Positions 44,131-55,534 of a DNA stretch of 64,000 nt are shown here, one piece after another. The notes under the pieces were generated by a model that ran no database searches, was not told the DNA's origin, and saw nothing but the letters and a program-made list of their open reading frames with translations. Position 1 is the first letter of the stretch. Every line of letters begins with the position of its first letter. Origin of the DNA: Craterostigma plantagineum (taxonomy: Eukaryota > Streptophyta > Magnoliopsida > Lamiales > Linderniaceae); assembly GCA_027422505.1 (NCBI GenBank), contig JAPQWV010000050.1:2604001-2668000 (forward strand), written 5' to 3'. The position numbers and the translations under genes are program-made.

Positions 44131-45871
44131 AGGGTTGCAAACTAATCGAATCGAGTCGGGTGACAATCGAATATGGATACGAATATTAGAATATTTAACC
44201 GAATCATAAAATCGATTTGTATTCGTATTCGGAAATTTTCGAATCGAATATTCGAATACTCGAATATGGATTACATTTGAGTATTTATCTTTACATTTAA
44301 TAACAATACAAATATTATTATATTTAAAATACATAAATTTAAATATAATTATTGAATTTTAATATATTATATACGAGTGCTACTATCGGAACCCCTTTAG
44401 GGGCAGAAAAGAAAAGCCTTCGAAATTGTACAATTTCTTGATATTTAGTTCTCCATCAATAATGATGTAATTTTAATTTAGTACATTTTATTTCATTGCA
44501 GTTGTTCAACGGCAATTATGTACACAGTTTCAAATAAAATTAATTTTGTAATTTATGAGCAAAGCTTCTAAATTTATAAATATTCTTTGTTTATATTTAA
44601 AATCTTCTTATACCATAAATACTTCATATTAACCTAGCCAAATATGTTGAAGTAAAATAGAAACAAAGATTAGAAACCTAAATATAAATTTATTAATAAA
44701 TGTGGAAATTAAATAATAGTTATAAAGTATTTAATAAATCTATACTATTACATAAAAGTTTAGGGTTGGATACAAACCGTTCAACCGCAAATTGATTTGT
44801 TGTGTAACTATTAACCAATCACATTTTTTATTTATGTTGTGTATACTTAATATATACTGAAAATAGACAAAGTGAAACCCACATGAGCTAAACTGGTGTG
44901 TAGATTTATCTTTACTAAATTAATGAAAAATTATAATAAAAAAACCAACTACTTATTAAACAACTAAACGTCTCAATAGCAAGTTAAAATTTTATATTTT
45001 ATGCATACACATCGAGTGTGCAAGAAATGCTAGTAATAATTAATAAATAATGGAGAGGAAGTAATTAGCCATAATAACTAATAATAATAAATAATAAATA
45101 TTGGACTGGAAGATCGCATTTGCTGATATTGAAAATTGAAATTTTACTTTTTGCAATAAATTTGGTGTTATAATTAATTAGGGGGTTTGTATAGTAATTT
45201 GGGGTGCGTATATGATTTCCCATAGTGTTCAGTTTATTGGATAAGGCAAGAAAACGCTATTTAATAGTATATTATCTTGTTCAGTTGCCAACTTTCAATC
45301 CAACTTAAAGCCCGAGATTAAAATTGGCCCGTTATAAAAGTCACGGGCTCTCATCACAACTCAACACAATTGGCCAAGATTATAATCTCGTGACAAGACA
45401 GTCCATCATTTTAAATACGAAATTACGACACTATCCTCAATAGTATAATTTGATGCAAGGATAGGAGGGTCAAAAACGTCAAATTACGTGTAAAGGATGT
45501 AATGTTGGAGACGAGACATAGAAATAGTTCAAAACAATGAAACTAAACAGACCTTAGATGAGATTATTATCTCATTTTTCTAACTCGGGCTTTTTTTACG
45601 GCCTTATCCCATGTTGGAAACTAAACGCTTAACAAAATGTTATCTTCTAAGATATAATTGAATCAAAATATGCTATGAGTAATATATCTCACATGGTATA
45701 TTATATTTAAGTATATACGGAATTATTCGAATCGAATATTCTATAAATAATCGAATCGAATACTCTGAATTTGTATCATATTCGAATCAAAGAAAACTAT
45801 TTTTATTCCAATCGAATACTCTATTTTGTATTCGCACCGAATCGAACACAAAAATTCGATTCGTTTGCAAC
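44131..45871. mobile_element. Non-autonomous DNA element with GTTGCAAACGAATCGAA ends
   Basis: The left end is AGGGTTGCAAACTAATCG; the right end on the opposite strand is GTTGCAAACGAATCGAA. Subterminal TCGAATATTCGAAT words are abundant. A second copy is at 61901-63245 with a shared interior ('GAGTGCTACTAT', 'CTGCTGATATTGAAAATTGAAA'). No coding capacity; flanking duplications not resolved. It carries a nested MITE at about 45235-45628. Confidence 0.6.
45235..45628. mobile_element. Nested MITE with AAGGC-type inverted ends
   Basis: The left end is GTGTTCAGTTTATTGGATAA(GGC); the right end on the opposite strand is GCGTTTAGTTTCCAACATGG(GATAAGGC). Absent from the sister element at 61901. PIF/Harbinger type is possible, but the target duplication was not clear. 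Confidence 0.5.
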
Positions 45872-46488
45872 GTTGTCAAGGAGCGCACAAAATCGTCAAT
45901 CCCATAAATCATGTCCCCAATATGTCCCAAACAATATGAGCCGTTAAATTTTAATCTTGTCGTTCACAGATTTTTATCTTTATTTTGTAACTATTTTAAT
46001 CATATATTCTAGCAAATCATAAAATCATCATCGTTTCATGTAAGTTATACAATATAAACAAATAAACACATCTAATTTATTCCTTATTTTATAATGACTA
46101 AATAGATATCCATATCTTAAATTTTTCGATAATTATAAAAATAATTTTTTATATAAAATTTAAAAAGTGGAACAGGAGGTGAGATAGTAATGTGGGACAG
46201 ATGATTTCGTGCGGTCAATAAGTGGGCTAATTATAAGCTATCAAATGGGCCATACTATACTTATTAACCTGCTTTACTTTATCTTAGGATTATTTGCTAA
46301 GAGCGCACTTAGTTTCTACTAAAACCTAGCACGATGATACAGATTATGAAATGAAAACCTATCTTATGATCTTCATCGATTGATTTGCTTTGCTAGCGAT
46401 CTGTGATTTGCTTTTCTTGTGAAAAAGAAACTAAATTTTGGCTTTCGTTCTTCCAACGCTGCTGCCGACGTTTTCTTCTCCTCGGAAG
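45872..46488. other. Intergenic and 5' leader of the F-box pseudogene
   Basis: 45960-46160 resembles one half of the inverted repeat at 35764. 46380-46488 is the Pu/Py-rich 5' leader typical of the F-box genes ('GCTTTCGTTCTTCCAACGC'). Confidence 0.5.
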
Positions 46489-46553
46489 ATGTATCCCCGG
46501 GCTGTGGGCGACGAAGATGATGCCTTCGAAGTAAGCGAAGAGGTAATTACCTT

Positions 46554-47298
46554 TGTTACCCTCGGGTCTAATCGACCCCGCGGCAAAACACCCGACCCAT
46601 CTCCACTAACCTAACAACCTCATCCTAGGAGTACCTACCAGCGCCATGGGCCCGAGGACTATAGGACAACACCTGCGACGAAGAACCAAGCCTCTCGGAA
46701 CGTAATCATAAGGTCCTCGGGCGCTCCATCCGAGGGACGCGTACCATCGAAAACATTCCAGGAAGCTACCCGAGAGGAAAAGAAGGACTCGGGTGTATTT
46801 CCCGAGTACGGGGGAAGACCCTGCCCTCGAGAGTAGCGGTCATCCGACTCGAAAACTGCCACGATTCGCCCACGATGATGCAAGTAAGACGTGCAGAATA
46901 ACCGCCTGACACTCGATAGGTTTAGGAAACGTGCCATCATGGGCGATAAGGAAGCTCGACCCCTAGAATCGCGGAACGTGGGTCTCAACCGTGGGAAAAC
47001 CGCCCAAGGGCAGAAGCCTATAAATACTACCAACGCATTCAAGAACAGGTATGTCTCTTCTCGCGTATCCTACCGTTACTCTGTCCAATTAATTACTCAT
47101 AAACACACACTACACATCACTTTTTATGCCACTTTACACCTGGAACATGGAGATTACCCTCTTGACCTAGGCAAGAGGGCAAACGACCCCCAACCCTTAT
47201 CCTGTTTTCAAGCGATTAGGTAACTTGCGCGGTGGAATCTAGGCGGGAAGAAGTCTGTTAGTCGTCCGACGCGGCAGATCCATTTTTCGGCGGTATCA
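46554..47298 (+). repeat. 5' LTR of the Tat element
   Basis: 745 bp, TG..CA, with a TATA box at 47018-47026. Open frames inside it on both strands also occur in the 3' LTR and are not genes. Confidence 0.93.
47018..47026 (+). promoter_or_regulatory. LTR TATA box
   Basis: CTATAAATA in the 5' LTR; likely start of the genomic transcript about 30 bp on. The 3' LTR has the same box near 59290. Confidence 0.7.
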
Positions 47299-47301
47299 AC
47301 T

Positions 47302-47317
47302 TGGCGCCGTCTGTGGG
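47302..47317 (+). other. Primer binding site
   Basis: TGGCGCCGTCTGTGGG three bases after the LTR, a common primer site in plant Tat-type elements. I do not assign the tRNA. Confidence 0.8.
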
Positions 47318-47350
47318 AACGTTTAGGTTTCTCACTAGTAGAAATTCAGT

Positions 47351-49423
47351 ATGGTAGTTGTCGAAAATGATCGTGAGCCGCAACCCGACGGCAACAGTCC
47401 GAACCCGGCGAATCCAGCCGCGATGTTCGCAGCAATCATGCAAGAGATGCAAAGAATCGGTGCTGACGTGGGAGTCCTGATGGCTGAGAGGAACCGGAGA
47501 GGCAATGGATTCGGACAGAATGGAGGACGTGACGCCAGACAAGAAGAAAGCCAGCACGAGGACAATGAGGAGCGAGACGCTCAATCGGGCACTGGAGAAC
47601 GGAGCGACGGTGATCATAGCCTGGCGTCAATGCAGAGGAGAGCCCGAGCCGAGAGAAGGAGACGAGCCGACCAGCAACGCATGGATCAACAGCACGCCGA
47701 TCAACAGGCGGCCGACTTGGAAAGAATGAGAGAGGAGATTCGCCAGCTTCAAAATCTCGCAAATCCGCCCGAAGCCCCAATCATCCCTCGGGCCTTGCCG
47801 TTCTCTCCCGAGGTGCTCACGGCTCCGCTGCCCGAACACTTCCGATCTTTTGAAATGAAGAAGTATGATGGTTCCGGGCCGCCAGAAGACCATTTAGCTG
47901 CTTTTGAAGGAAATGCGGCGTTATACCAGCTTAGCGACCCCATTAAATGCCGACTCTTTGTGACTACTCTAGCAGGAGGAGCCCAGCAATGGTTCACTCT
48001 TTTGCCCCCAGGAGGAATCAGAAGTTTTCACGACCTAACCAGCCACTTTTTGAAGTACTTCTCAAGCAACAGAAGACGCCCCTCTTCCGCAGTAAAATTG
48101 TTAAACATTAAACAGGGCGACAGGGAAAGCCTAAGAGATTATCTTCGACGTTTCAATCAAGTAAAGATGGAGGTCCCCAACATTGCGCCTGAGTTGCTTA
48201 TTGGAGCGTTTCATCATGGCCTGAGGGACGGGGATCTGTTCAGATCGCTGGTGAAGAAATATCCCACCACGGTAGAGGAATTGGTGGCTCGGGTCGAGAA
48301 ATATGTCCGAGTAGAAGAATCGCAGGCTCGGGAGCCCGAGGATAGGAAACGCAAAAGTCCTCCACGAGAGCGTCGAAAGAGCCCACCGAGAAACCAAGAT
48401 CGCAGGGTGTTTCCCCGAAGGGATGATCGCCCCTATCCGATGCCTCCGTTTCCTAGGGTGGATTACCCGAAGCTGCGCGTGAACAAAATGCGAGCACTGG
48501 AGATATGTGAGGAAAATGATTTTCTTCGTCGACCACCTTACATTGAAGGCAACCCTAGGAGACCAATATCTAACACTTACTGCAATTACCACCACGAATA
48601 CGGGCATACTACAGAGGAGTGTTTTCAGCTGAATCGAGAGCTAGAAAAGTTAATCGCAACCAACCCCGAAGCACGAGCCAAGCTGGCGGGGAATGAGGGT
48701 GGCTTCGGGACCAGGCCCAGATATCCTGGGGCGGGGAATCGGTTTAACACTCGACAAGACCGCCTGCCTCAAAATCAGAAAGGGGCGCCTAGAAGAACAC
48801 CGGAAGGGGACGAGAGGCGAGGCCCCAGGCCAGTAAGGAATGACACTTTGAGGAACCAGGACAATAGAGGCGCGGGACACCGGAGATCACCCGAAAGGAC
48901 CGCACCCCGACAGATCAACATAATCTCGGGAGGACCTACAGGAGGGGATTCAAACCGAGCAAGGAAGGCTGGGGTTCGCCGGTTGGAAAACTTTGAAATC
49001 AAGATAGGAAGTAAGCGCTCGGGACCTACTATCAGCTTTGGTCCTGAGGATTTTCATGGAGGCGACGATTCTCATGAGGACGCCTTAGTCATTCGAGCTG
49101 AGGTGGCCAACCATGATGTTGGCAAGGTTTTCGTCGATAATGGAAGCTCCGTCAACATAATATACAAGAAGGCCCTCGATCAAATGGACTTGGGAGCATA
49201 CTCTATGGACAAGGTGGAAACGGCTCTGTTCGGCTTCACGGGACACTGCATCGAGGCCGTGGGGATCCTGCATCTCCCACTCACCCTCGGGAAAGGGGAC
49301 ACTCGGAAAACGCGGATGTCGCCATTCATGGTCATCAATGGAACGAGCCCGTACAACATCATCCTAGGGAGACCTGCCCTGACCTCTTTCAAGGCCATTG
49401 TTTCGGCCCTACACCAAAGATAA
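47351..49423 (+). CDS. gag: Gag-protease of the Tat element
   Basis: 690 codons from ATG. The Gag domain spans roughly residues 165-330 (FEMKKYDGSGPPEDHLAAFE, AQQWFTLLPPGGI, LRDYLRRFNQ). A basic, arginine-rich stretch follows, then the Tat-type zinc knuckle CNYHHEYGHTTEEC near residue 412. The aspartic protease motif VFVDNGSSVNIIY is near residue 596, with a GILHLPLTLG-type flap further on. The frame ends at TAA 49421-49423, where pol continues one frame over: either a one-base mutation or a frameshift site. Many Tat elements have an uninterrupted gag-pol. Confidence 0.92.
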   Translation: MVVVENDREPQPDGNSPNPANPAAMFAAIMQEMQRIGADVGVLMAERNRRGNGFGQNGGRDARQEESQHEDNEERDAQSGTGERSDGDHSLASMQRRARAERRRRADQQRMDQQHADQQAADLERMREEIRQLQNLANPPEAPIIPRALPFSPEVLTAPLPEHFRSFEMKKYDGSGPPEDHLAAFEGNAALYQLSDPIKCRLFVTTLAGGAQQWFTLLPPGGIRSFHDLTSHFLKYFSSNRRRPSSAVKLLNIKQGDRESLRDYLRRFNQVKMEVPNIAPELLIGAFHHGLRDGDLFRSLVKKYPTTVEELVARVEKYVRVEESQAREPEDRKRKSPPRERRKSPPRNQDRRVFPRRDDRPYPMPPFPRVDYPKLRVNKMRALEICEENDFLRRPPYIEGNPRRPISNTYCNYHHEYGHTTEECFQLNRELEKLIATNPEARAKLAGNEGGFGTRPRYPGAGNRFNTRQDRLPQNQKGAPRRTPEGDERRGPRPVRNDTLRNQDNRGAGHRRSPERTAPRQINIISGGPTGGDSNRARKAGVRRLENFEIKIGSKRSGPTISFGPEDFHGGDDSHEDALVIRAEVANHDVGKVFVDNGSSVNIIYKKALDQMDLGAYSMDKVETALFGFTGHCIEAVGILHLPLTLGKGDTRKTRMSPFMVINGTSPYNIILGRPALTSFKAIVSALHQR

Positions 49424-49455
49424 AATTCCCCGTAGGGGACAAGGTTGGGGAAGTT

Positions 49456-52400
49456 GTGGGAGATCGCAAGATGGCCAGAAAATGCTACGTGGAAGAGGTT
49501 CGCGCCGAGACCAAGTCCGCCAGAACCCGAAAGGAGGATCATCCGAGAGGAAGAGAAACACTGTACGCCATTGGAACTGCCCAAAAAGAAGACCAGGAAG
49601 AAGAAACCGAAGAAGTGGTGATCAATCCGCCAGAAGGGATAGTCAAAGTTGCCAAGGATCTTCCTCAGGACCTGAGGGAAGGCTTAATCAGATTGCTAAA
49701 AAGGAACAAAGACGCGTTCGCATGGACCTCTAAGGACATGATAGGCATCGACAGGGGGATCATCGAGCATAAATTGAACGTCTCCCGATCCACTCGACCT
49801 GTCTTTCAGAAAAGGAGGTATCTCAGCGCTGAAATGAACGCCGAGGCACGACGACAGGTGGAGGAGCTGTTGGAAGCAGGCCATGTTCGGGAGGTTCAGT
49901 TCCCCACATGGCTCTCGAACGTGGTCTTGGTCCCAAAATCCTCGGGCAAATGGCGCATGTGCGCGGATTTCCGGAACTTGAACGAAGCATGCCCGAAGGA
50001 CTGCTATCCCTTGCCCAGGATAGATCAGTTGGTCGATTCCACCTCAGAACACGAGCTACTTTGTTTTCTCGACGCTTTCCAGGGATATAATCAGATCTTA
50101 CTCGCAAAGGAAGATCAAGAAAAAACAAGCTTTATAACCGCCGGAGGAACCTACTGTTACACAGTTATGCCCTTTGGACTGAAGAACGCCGGTGCCACAT
50201 ACCAGAGGCTGATGGACAAGGTTTTCAAGGATCAAATCGGGAGAAACGTGGAGGTCTATGTCGACGACATTCTAATCAAGTCCCGAGAGCAAAGCCGCTT
50301 CTTAGCCGATGTTCAAGAGACGCTATCGACCGCCCAAAGATACAACCTTAAGATGAACCCCAACAAGTGTACCTTCGGAGTCAGTTTGGGCAAATTCTTA
50401 GGATATATGGTAACGAGGCGAGGAATCGAAGCTAATCCCGATAAAGTCAAGGCCTTGTTGGATATGACATCCCCCCGAAGTCTAAATGAGGTTCAGAGGT
50501 TAACAGGAAGGATCACAGCCCTTTCGCGGTTCATCTCCCGATCCGCTGACCGCAGCGTACCCTTCTTCAAGGTGTTGCGCAAAGTCCAGAACTTTGAATG
50601 GACACCCGAGTGCGAGAAAGCCTTCCAGGACCTGAAGGAATATTTGAAGAAGTTGCCCGTGCTTAACAAGCCATTGCCTGGTGAGGAGTTAACAGTCTAT
50701 CTTGCAACTTCGCTTCGGGCCATAAGTTCCGTAATGGTTCGGGAAGAGGAAAGGGTGCAGAAACCAGTCTACTTCGTCAGTCACATCTTGAAAGGCCCCG
50801 AAACAAGGTACACAAATTCCGAAAAACTTCTGCTGGCCCTTCTTATCACCGCTAGGAAGTTGCGACCCTATTTCCTATCACACCCGATTATGGTGCTGAC
50901 CAATCAACCCATCGGGAAGATCGCTACACGGCCGGACGTCTCGGGAAGGGTAGTCAAGTGGTCAACAGAATTAGGAGAGTACGACATTCAATTTAAGCCT
51001 CGGGCCGCGATCAAAGCACAGGCGTTGGCCGATTTTATGGTGGAGATAGTCGGGGACGGCCCCGAGGAGGTATGGAATATGTTCGTGGATGGTTCTTCTT
51101 GCAACTCGGGAAATGGAGTCGGGATACTTCTCATATCACCCTGGGGGGAAGAGACCAACCTGGCTATCAGGCTGGACCACAAGGCATCAAACAATGAGAC
51201 AGAATACGAAGCGCTACTTGCTGGACTCCGAGCTGCGCGGAGAATGGGGATCACTCGATTGCTGGTACACTCGGATTCTCAACTCGTGGTTCAACAACTA
51301 GAGGGGAACTTTGCCGTCAAGGGTCAGAATTTGGAAAAATACGTGAAGGCGTTCGAGGAAATTAAAGGAAGCTTCGAAGAACTTAAGATCGTCTTAATCA
51401 CCCGGGCCCAGAATGAGAAGGCAGACCAGATAGCCAAGTGGGCAAGCGCCATTGGCCCACTTGAGGAAAAAGGAAAGGCCCCAGCCATTTGGCAGATCGA
51501 GGACCAAAACGTGCCCGAGCCAGACATTGCCCGGGAAGATTGGAGATACGAGATCTACCAATACCTGCGCCACCAGATCCTTCCCGAGGCCAAAGCTCAA
51601 GCCCAAAAACTCATGCGAAAGATTCAAAGGTTCACCTTAATCGATACAACTCTGTTCAAAAGGGCTTTCGCGGGACCCCTCCTACGATGCATATCCAAGG
51701 AAGAAGGTGAGTATGTCCTTCGGGAAATACATGAAGGGATTTGTGGAAGTCACATCGGGAGTCGAGCTTTGGTAAGGAAGGCACTCCTCGCAGGCTTTTT
51801 CTGGGCGACAATGAAGGGAGATGCCATGAAGACAGTTCGAAGTTGTCTCAATTGCCAGAAACACGCCAGTTTGCAGAGAATGCCTGCTGAAGCCATGAAG
51901 TCAGTAACGTCTCCGTGCCCCTTCGATCAATGGGGACTTGATATTGTCGGACCATTCTCTGGGAACGTTGCTCAAAAGAATTTTTTACTGGTAGCTGTGG
52001 ACTACTTCTCGAAGTGGGTCGAAGCCGAAGCCCTGGCCAAGATCACCGAAGCCGCCATCACCTCCTTCATTTGGAAGAACATCATTTGCCGCTACGGAAT
52101 TCCCATGAGACTAGTATCGGACAATGGAAGGCAATTCAGTGGAAGGAAGCTAAAGGAATGGTGCGATGAGCTCGGGATAGAGCAAATATTTACCTCGGTA
52201 GCGTATCCACAAAGCAACGGCCAGGTTGAAGTGACCAATCGCACTATAGTGCAAGGGTTAAAGACCCGACTCGAGGGGCTCGAGAAGTCCTGGTTCAATG
52301 AGCTTCAAAGTGTCCTCTGGTCATATCGAACGACGCCTCGAGAAGGGACCAATGAGACACCCTTCAGCTTGGTCTATGGGAGCGAAGCGGTACTACCGCG

Positions 52401-52515
52401 GAAATTGGAATGGAAACTGCCCGAATCCTTACTTACTCTGAAGACAACGACCAGCTCCGCGCCGAAGATCTCGACCTTATCGAGGAAGAAAGAGAAAGAG
52501 CCGCCATCAGGATGA
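49456..52515 (+). CDS. pol: Reverse transcriptase-RNase H-integrase of the Tat element
   Basis: The frame is open from about 49405, so 49456 (a GTG) is not a true start. RT: MCADFRNLNEACPKDCYPLP, MPFGLKNAGATYQ, catalytic YVDD near residues 268-271. The first RNase H is vestigial: YLAT stands where an active enzyme has YSDAS. The second RNase H is intact-looking, with D545 (MFVDGSS), ETEYEALLAGL and HSDSQLVVQQ. Integrase: H759 of the zinc finger, CLNCQ, D829 (GLDIVGPF), D889 (VSDNGRQF), E925 (GQVEVTN). It ends at a premature TGA because of a one-base loss near 52399; the C-terminus is in the next frame. Confidence 0.92.
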   Translation: MGDRKMARKCYVEEVRAETKSARTRKEDHPRGRETLYAIGTAQKEDQEEETEEVVINPPEGIVKVAKDLPQDLREGLIRLLKRNKDAFAWTSKDMIGIDRGIIEHKLNVSRSTRPVFQKRRYLSAEMNAEARRQVEELLEAGHVREVQFPTWLSNVVLVPKSSGKWRMCADFRNLNEACPKDCYPLPRIDQLVDSTSEHELLCFLDAFQGYNQILLAKEDQEKTSFITAGGTYCYTVMPFGLKNAGATYQRLMDKVFKDQIGRNVEVYVDDILIKSREQSRFLADVQETLSTAQRYNLKMNPNKCTFGVSLGKFLGYMVTRRGIEANPDKVKALLDMTSPRSLNEVQRLTGRITALSRFISRSADRSVPFFKVLRKVQNFEWTPECEKAFQDLKEYLKKLPVLNKPLPGEELTVYLATSLRAISSVMVREEERVQKPVYFVSHILKGPETRYTNSEKLLLALLITARKLRPYFLSHPIMVLTNQPIGKIATRPDVSGRVVKWSTELGEYDIQFKPRAAIKAQALADFMVEIVGDGPEEVWNMFVDGSSCNSGNGVGILLISPWGEETNLAIRLDHKASNNETEYEALLAGLRAARRMGITRLLVHSDSQLVVQQLEGNFAVKGQNLEKYVKAFEEIKGSFEELKIVLITRAQNEKADQIAKWASAIGPLEEKGKAPAIWQIEDQNVPEPDIAREDWRYEIYQYLRHQILPEAKAQAQKLMRKIQRFTLIDTTLFKRAFAGPLLRCISKEEGEYVLREIHEGICGSHIGSRALVRKALLAGFFWATMKGDAMKTVRSCLNCQKHASLQRMPAEAMKSVTSPCPFDQWGLDIVGPFSGNVAQKNFLLVAVDYFSKWVEAEALAKITEAAITSFIWKNIICRYGIPMRLVSDNGRQFSGRKLKEWCDELGIEQIFTSVAYPQSNGQVEVTNRTIVQGLKTRLEGLEKSWFNELQSVLWSYRTTPREGTNETPFSLVYGSEAVLPRKLEWKLPESLLTLKTTTSSAPKISTLSRKKEKEPPSG

Positions 52516-52764
52516 CCGCTTATCAAAGGAGAATGACCAAGTCCTATAATCGCCGAGTCCGAAGCAAGAGGTACGAAGAAGGAGACCTCGTGATGAAAGA
52601 GATCCTAAATCAGGAAGGAAGGAAGAAGTTGGAACCCAAGTTCGAAGGACCTTACCGAGTAGTTAAAAGAGCCGGGAAGCCTCTTACTATCTCGAGGATA
52701 CCCATGGAAAGCAGCTCGATCGCCCGTGGAACGCCCGCAAACTGCGAAAATATTATCCCTAGAG
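52410..52764 (+). pseudogene. Integrase C-terminus of the Tat element, frame-broken twice
   Basis: Continues integrase in frame 52410 with METARILTYSEDNDQLR, YNRRVRSKRYEEGDLVMKE and KFEGPYRVVKRAG, the SH3-like end domain. Near 52680 another one-base change shifts the frame again; the natural stop is TAG at 52762-52764. Confidence 0.8.
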
Positions 52765-53592
52765 GGAGTACCCTTATTTGCATATGTTTTTCTACCTACT
52801 ATTTCCTTAAGTTTACTTCTATCGCTTTTGAGATGTAAACCATATCAAGTTATTAATGAAGTTTATTTTCTTTCCGTACGAGGAATCTCCGAGTCGAAAT
52901 TCAAAGAACTTAAAAAGGCATGAAGACCCGGGTAGAAGACGCCTCATCTCCCAAGGAGATAATCGCCCAGGGAACCCCTCGGGATAACCCCCCCTTGGGC
53001 AACCTCCTTTACACACACTGATTTCCCTCTACGAGAGGCTGAGAAATTCCCTAAAGGGAAAATATTTCTTGCGCACACTGTTATCCCTCTACGCGAGGCA
53101 GCGCCACCTCTATGCAAGCTAGAGGCAAAGAAGGCCCCTCGGGACATCTCCCCTCGGGTAATGTAAACTGCGCACATCGAATTCCCTCTAAGAGAGGCTG
53201 AGAAATTCCCGAAAGGGAAAACACTCCTGCGCACACTGTTATCCCTCTACGCGAGGCAGCGCCACCTCTATTTAAGTTAGAGTCAAAGAAGACTCGTCAG
53301 GACAAATCTCCTTGGGCAACACGCCGAGGCTCTCTTGGGGTATGGGGGGACGCCCTCTGCCCGAAGAAGGGACCTCATCCCTCGCGCACTCATCAAGGGT
53401 AATCAAAAAGGGAGGAAGTAATAAACATCGAGTAGAACAAGCGAAAGGGAACGTTCAGGTAATTAGAAATCCTTTATTTATTTAATAATCCAAAACGCAT
53501 CAAATAAACAGGAAGACCAGGAAATAAAAACATCCACGGAAAGCAAGGAAAAAGCAAGGACTAAAAACTGAATTCCAAATAAAGTCGCCCAA
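52765..53592. repeat. Spacer of the Tat element with two 158-bp tandem units
   Basis: Two units at about 53021-53179 and 53180-53340 share GAGAGGCTGAGAAATTCCC and CACTGTTATCCCTCTACGCG. Surrounding CCTCGGG words repeat loosely. No coding sequence; this is the untranslated stretch between pol and the convergent antisense gene. Confidence 0.75.
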
Positions 53593-55447
53593 TTAATCCT
53601 TCTCGGCTGGACCACCACCTCGGGAAGCATCACTACTCTCGCCTAAGTCAAACTCGTCCCATAGGCTCTTTCCCTTCACCGGCTTCGGGGGAGAACGTCG
53701 GGGAGCTAAAGCCATAAAGTCCGCCTCGGGATTAAGGAAATTGAAGGGATGAGCACTTTCTGGAAAGCCATTCGCCCTTATCTGGGACAAGCACCCTTGA
53801 AATCCGAAGTTAAAGTACATGTTGGCCGCCTCGGATACTTCCTCCACAGGGACCACTTTGGGGTTGGACTGATACTCCCGACTACGACGGATCTCCCTCT
53901 CTGAATGAAGCTCTTGGCGAAGCTTACCTACCTCAAATTGAGCTCTCGCCAACTGATCTTTCAGGCGACCCACCTCCTGAGCCTCCTCACTGACTCGCAT
54001 GGTCATCTCCACATTGCAAGATCGCGCTGATTCGACCATTTTCTGCTGAAGGCGGTACCGCCGATTCCCCTCGCAGGATAAGGAATAAGCCTTAGGACGA
54101 AGGTATGCGATGTAAGTGAATATCCAGAGGAAGAAAACGAGAAATAAGTCTACCTGGCTTAAGGCTAAGGCCCATTCTTTCCAAAAGCGGTCATCGGATA
54201 GTTCTTTGGCGAAGCCCTTCTCCTCAGGAGTAAGAAAATTCATCATATAAGATAAGGACGACTCTCCATCTTTCTCCAGCAGGAAATGAGGATGAGGGGC
54301 AGGCTGAGAGCAGGAGGGCCCTCCCCGGAAAGAAGCTGGAGGAGTCGGCGGAGAGGGTCTCACTCGCTTAGGTCGAACTACCTCACGATGAGGAGTTGAC
54401 ATCTCATCCGCGGGCATACCAGCTGAACGCTCGTCAGACTCCTCCCAGGGACGTGCCGAAGTGCCTCCGGTCCGAACCGCCATGACGGGCAGAACACCCG
54501 AGCCGTCACTCACTGGAGAGAGGAAAAATGATAAGAATCGGAAAGCTACCCTCCAACAAGCAAAGATAAAGGAAAGGCATACCTAAAATGCGGGGAGGAG
54601 CAACCGAATCAGAGGGAGCAGCCGACATCAACTCTCTCACCGAGAAACTCTGACCCCCGACACGGTCCATGAAAGCCAGCAGAAGGTCGGGGTCGTTTAT
54701 CGAAGCCCGACAGTGATCTCGCCCCTGGAGTAAGGAAAACCTGCGGTCCCGATGCTGGGGTGAGGGACGCACAAAGAAGAATTTGTTCATCCATCCCTTG
54801 GTGGCAGTAAAGTTATCGTGGAAAACATCGGTGGAAGGCACGAAAACAAATTTACCAACATCCCGCTCCCACACGCGGAAGAAACTAAGAACCAACTTGG
54901 TGGTGAGAGGAAAATTAAGTTTGCGAGTAACGACGGCTAAAGCTAGTAGTAAACTACAGGAATTCGGGAATATCTGTCCAGGAGAGATGCCTAAGGCCTC
55001 ACATAGGTCTAGAAGGAAAAAAGGGATGGGGAACCTCAACCCCATGTTTATCTGGTCAGCAAAAAACGCCAAGAAACCAGGAGGGGGAGAAGACACTACT
55101 TGCAAGGGGTCGGGCAGCTGAACTTCATAATCAGAGGGGATCCTAGCCTTCTCGATGTACTCCCGAAGCGATTGAGGGCTAAGCGTCGATACTTTCGTTC
55201 GATGCCACGGGAGATTCACCTTGGATCGAGCCTCTTCTGCTTCAGCAGACCATCTAGCCAAATTCTTGCGGTAACTCTTGTCTCCAACATCACCTTGAGG
55301 AACTGGCGATTTCACACTAGAAGCCGGGTCGGGTCGAAAACCCGATTCAGGCCCGAAGCTGGGAGAATTACCAAAATCAAAAGGAACACACTCCGCCTTG
55401 GGAAAAGAGGCAGCAGCACGCTTGCCCTTAGAGGAAGAGGAAGCCAT
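53593..55447 (-). CDS. Antisense accessory gene 1 of the Tat element, three exons, open
   Basis: Opposite strand to pol. Exon 1 is 55447-54583 (MASSSSKGKR). Intron 1 is 54582-54513 (phase 1), exon 2 54512-54154, intron 2 54153-54070 (84 bp, no stop, phase 0), exon 3 54069-53593; about 566 residues. Residues 121-175 form a conserved block (DQINMGLRFPIPFFLLDLCE, GISPGQIFPN) resembling the 'putative gypsy type transposon' family found in Grande/RIRE2-like elements. Exon 2 is proline/serine-rich. Exon 3 is a coiled coil (EAQEVGRLKDQLARAQ) ending in GFQGCLSQIRANGFPESAHP. The function is unknown. Antisense ORFs here are known from Tat elements. Confidence 0.8.
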
Positions 55448-55525
55448 ATAAACGCTGAGAAGGAGAAGCAAAAAGGGGAAGACACAGGAGAGGGGATAAT
55501 CTAGGGAAAGCTAAAGGATTGTCGG

Positions 55526-55534
55526 TATTTATAG
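55526..55534 (-). promoter_or_regulatory. TATA box of antisense gene 1
   Basis: CTATAAATA on the minus strand, about 80 bp upstream of the ATG at 55447 and outside any LTR. Confidence 0.65.

Noticed and set aside
46659..47223. Open frames on both strands in the 5' LTR (and 58931-59495 in the 3' LTR)
   Set aside because: Non-coding LTR sequence repeated at both ends; no domain.
48131..52298. Minus-strand frames of 60-158 codons across gag-pol of the Tat element
   Set aside because: Shadows of the well-supported sense coding region.
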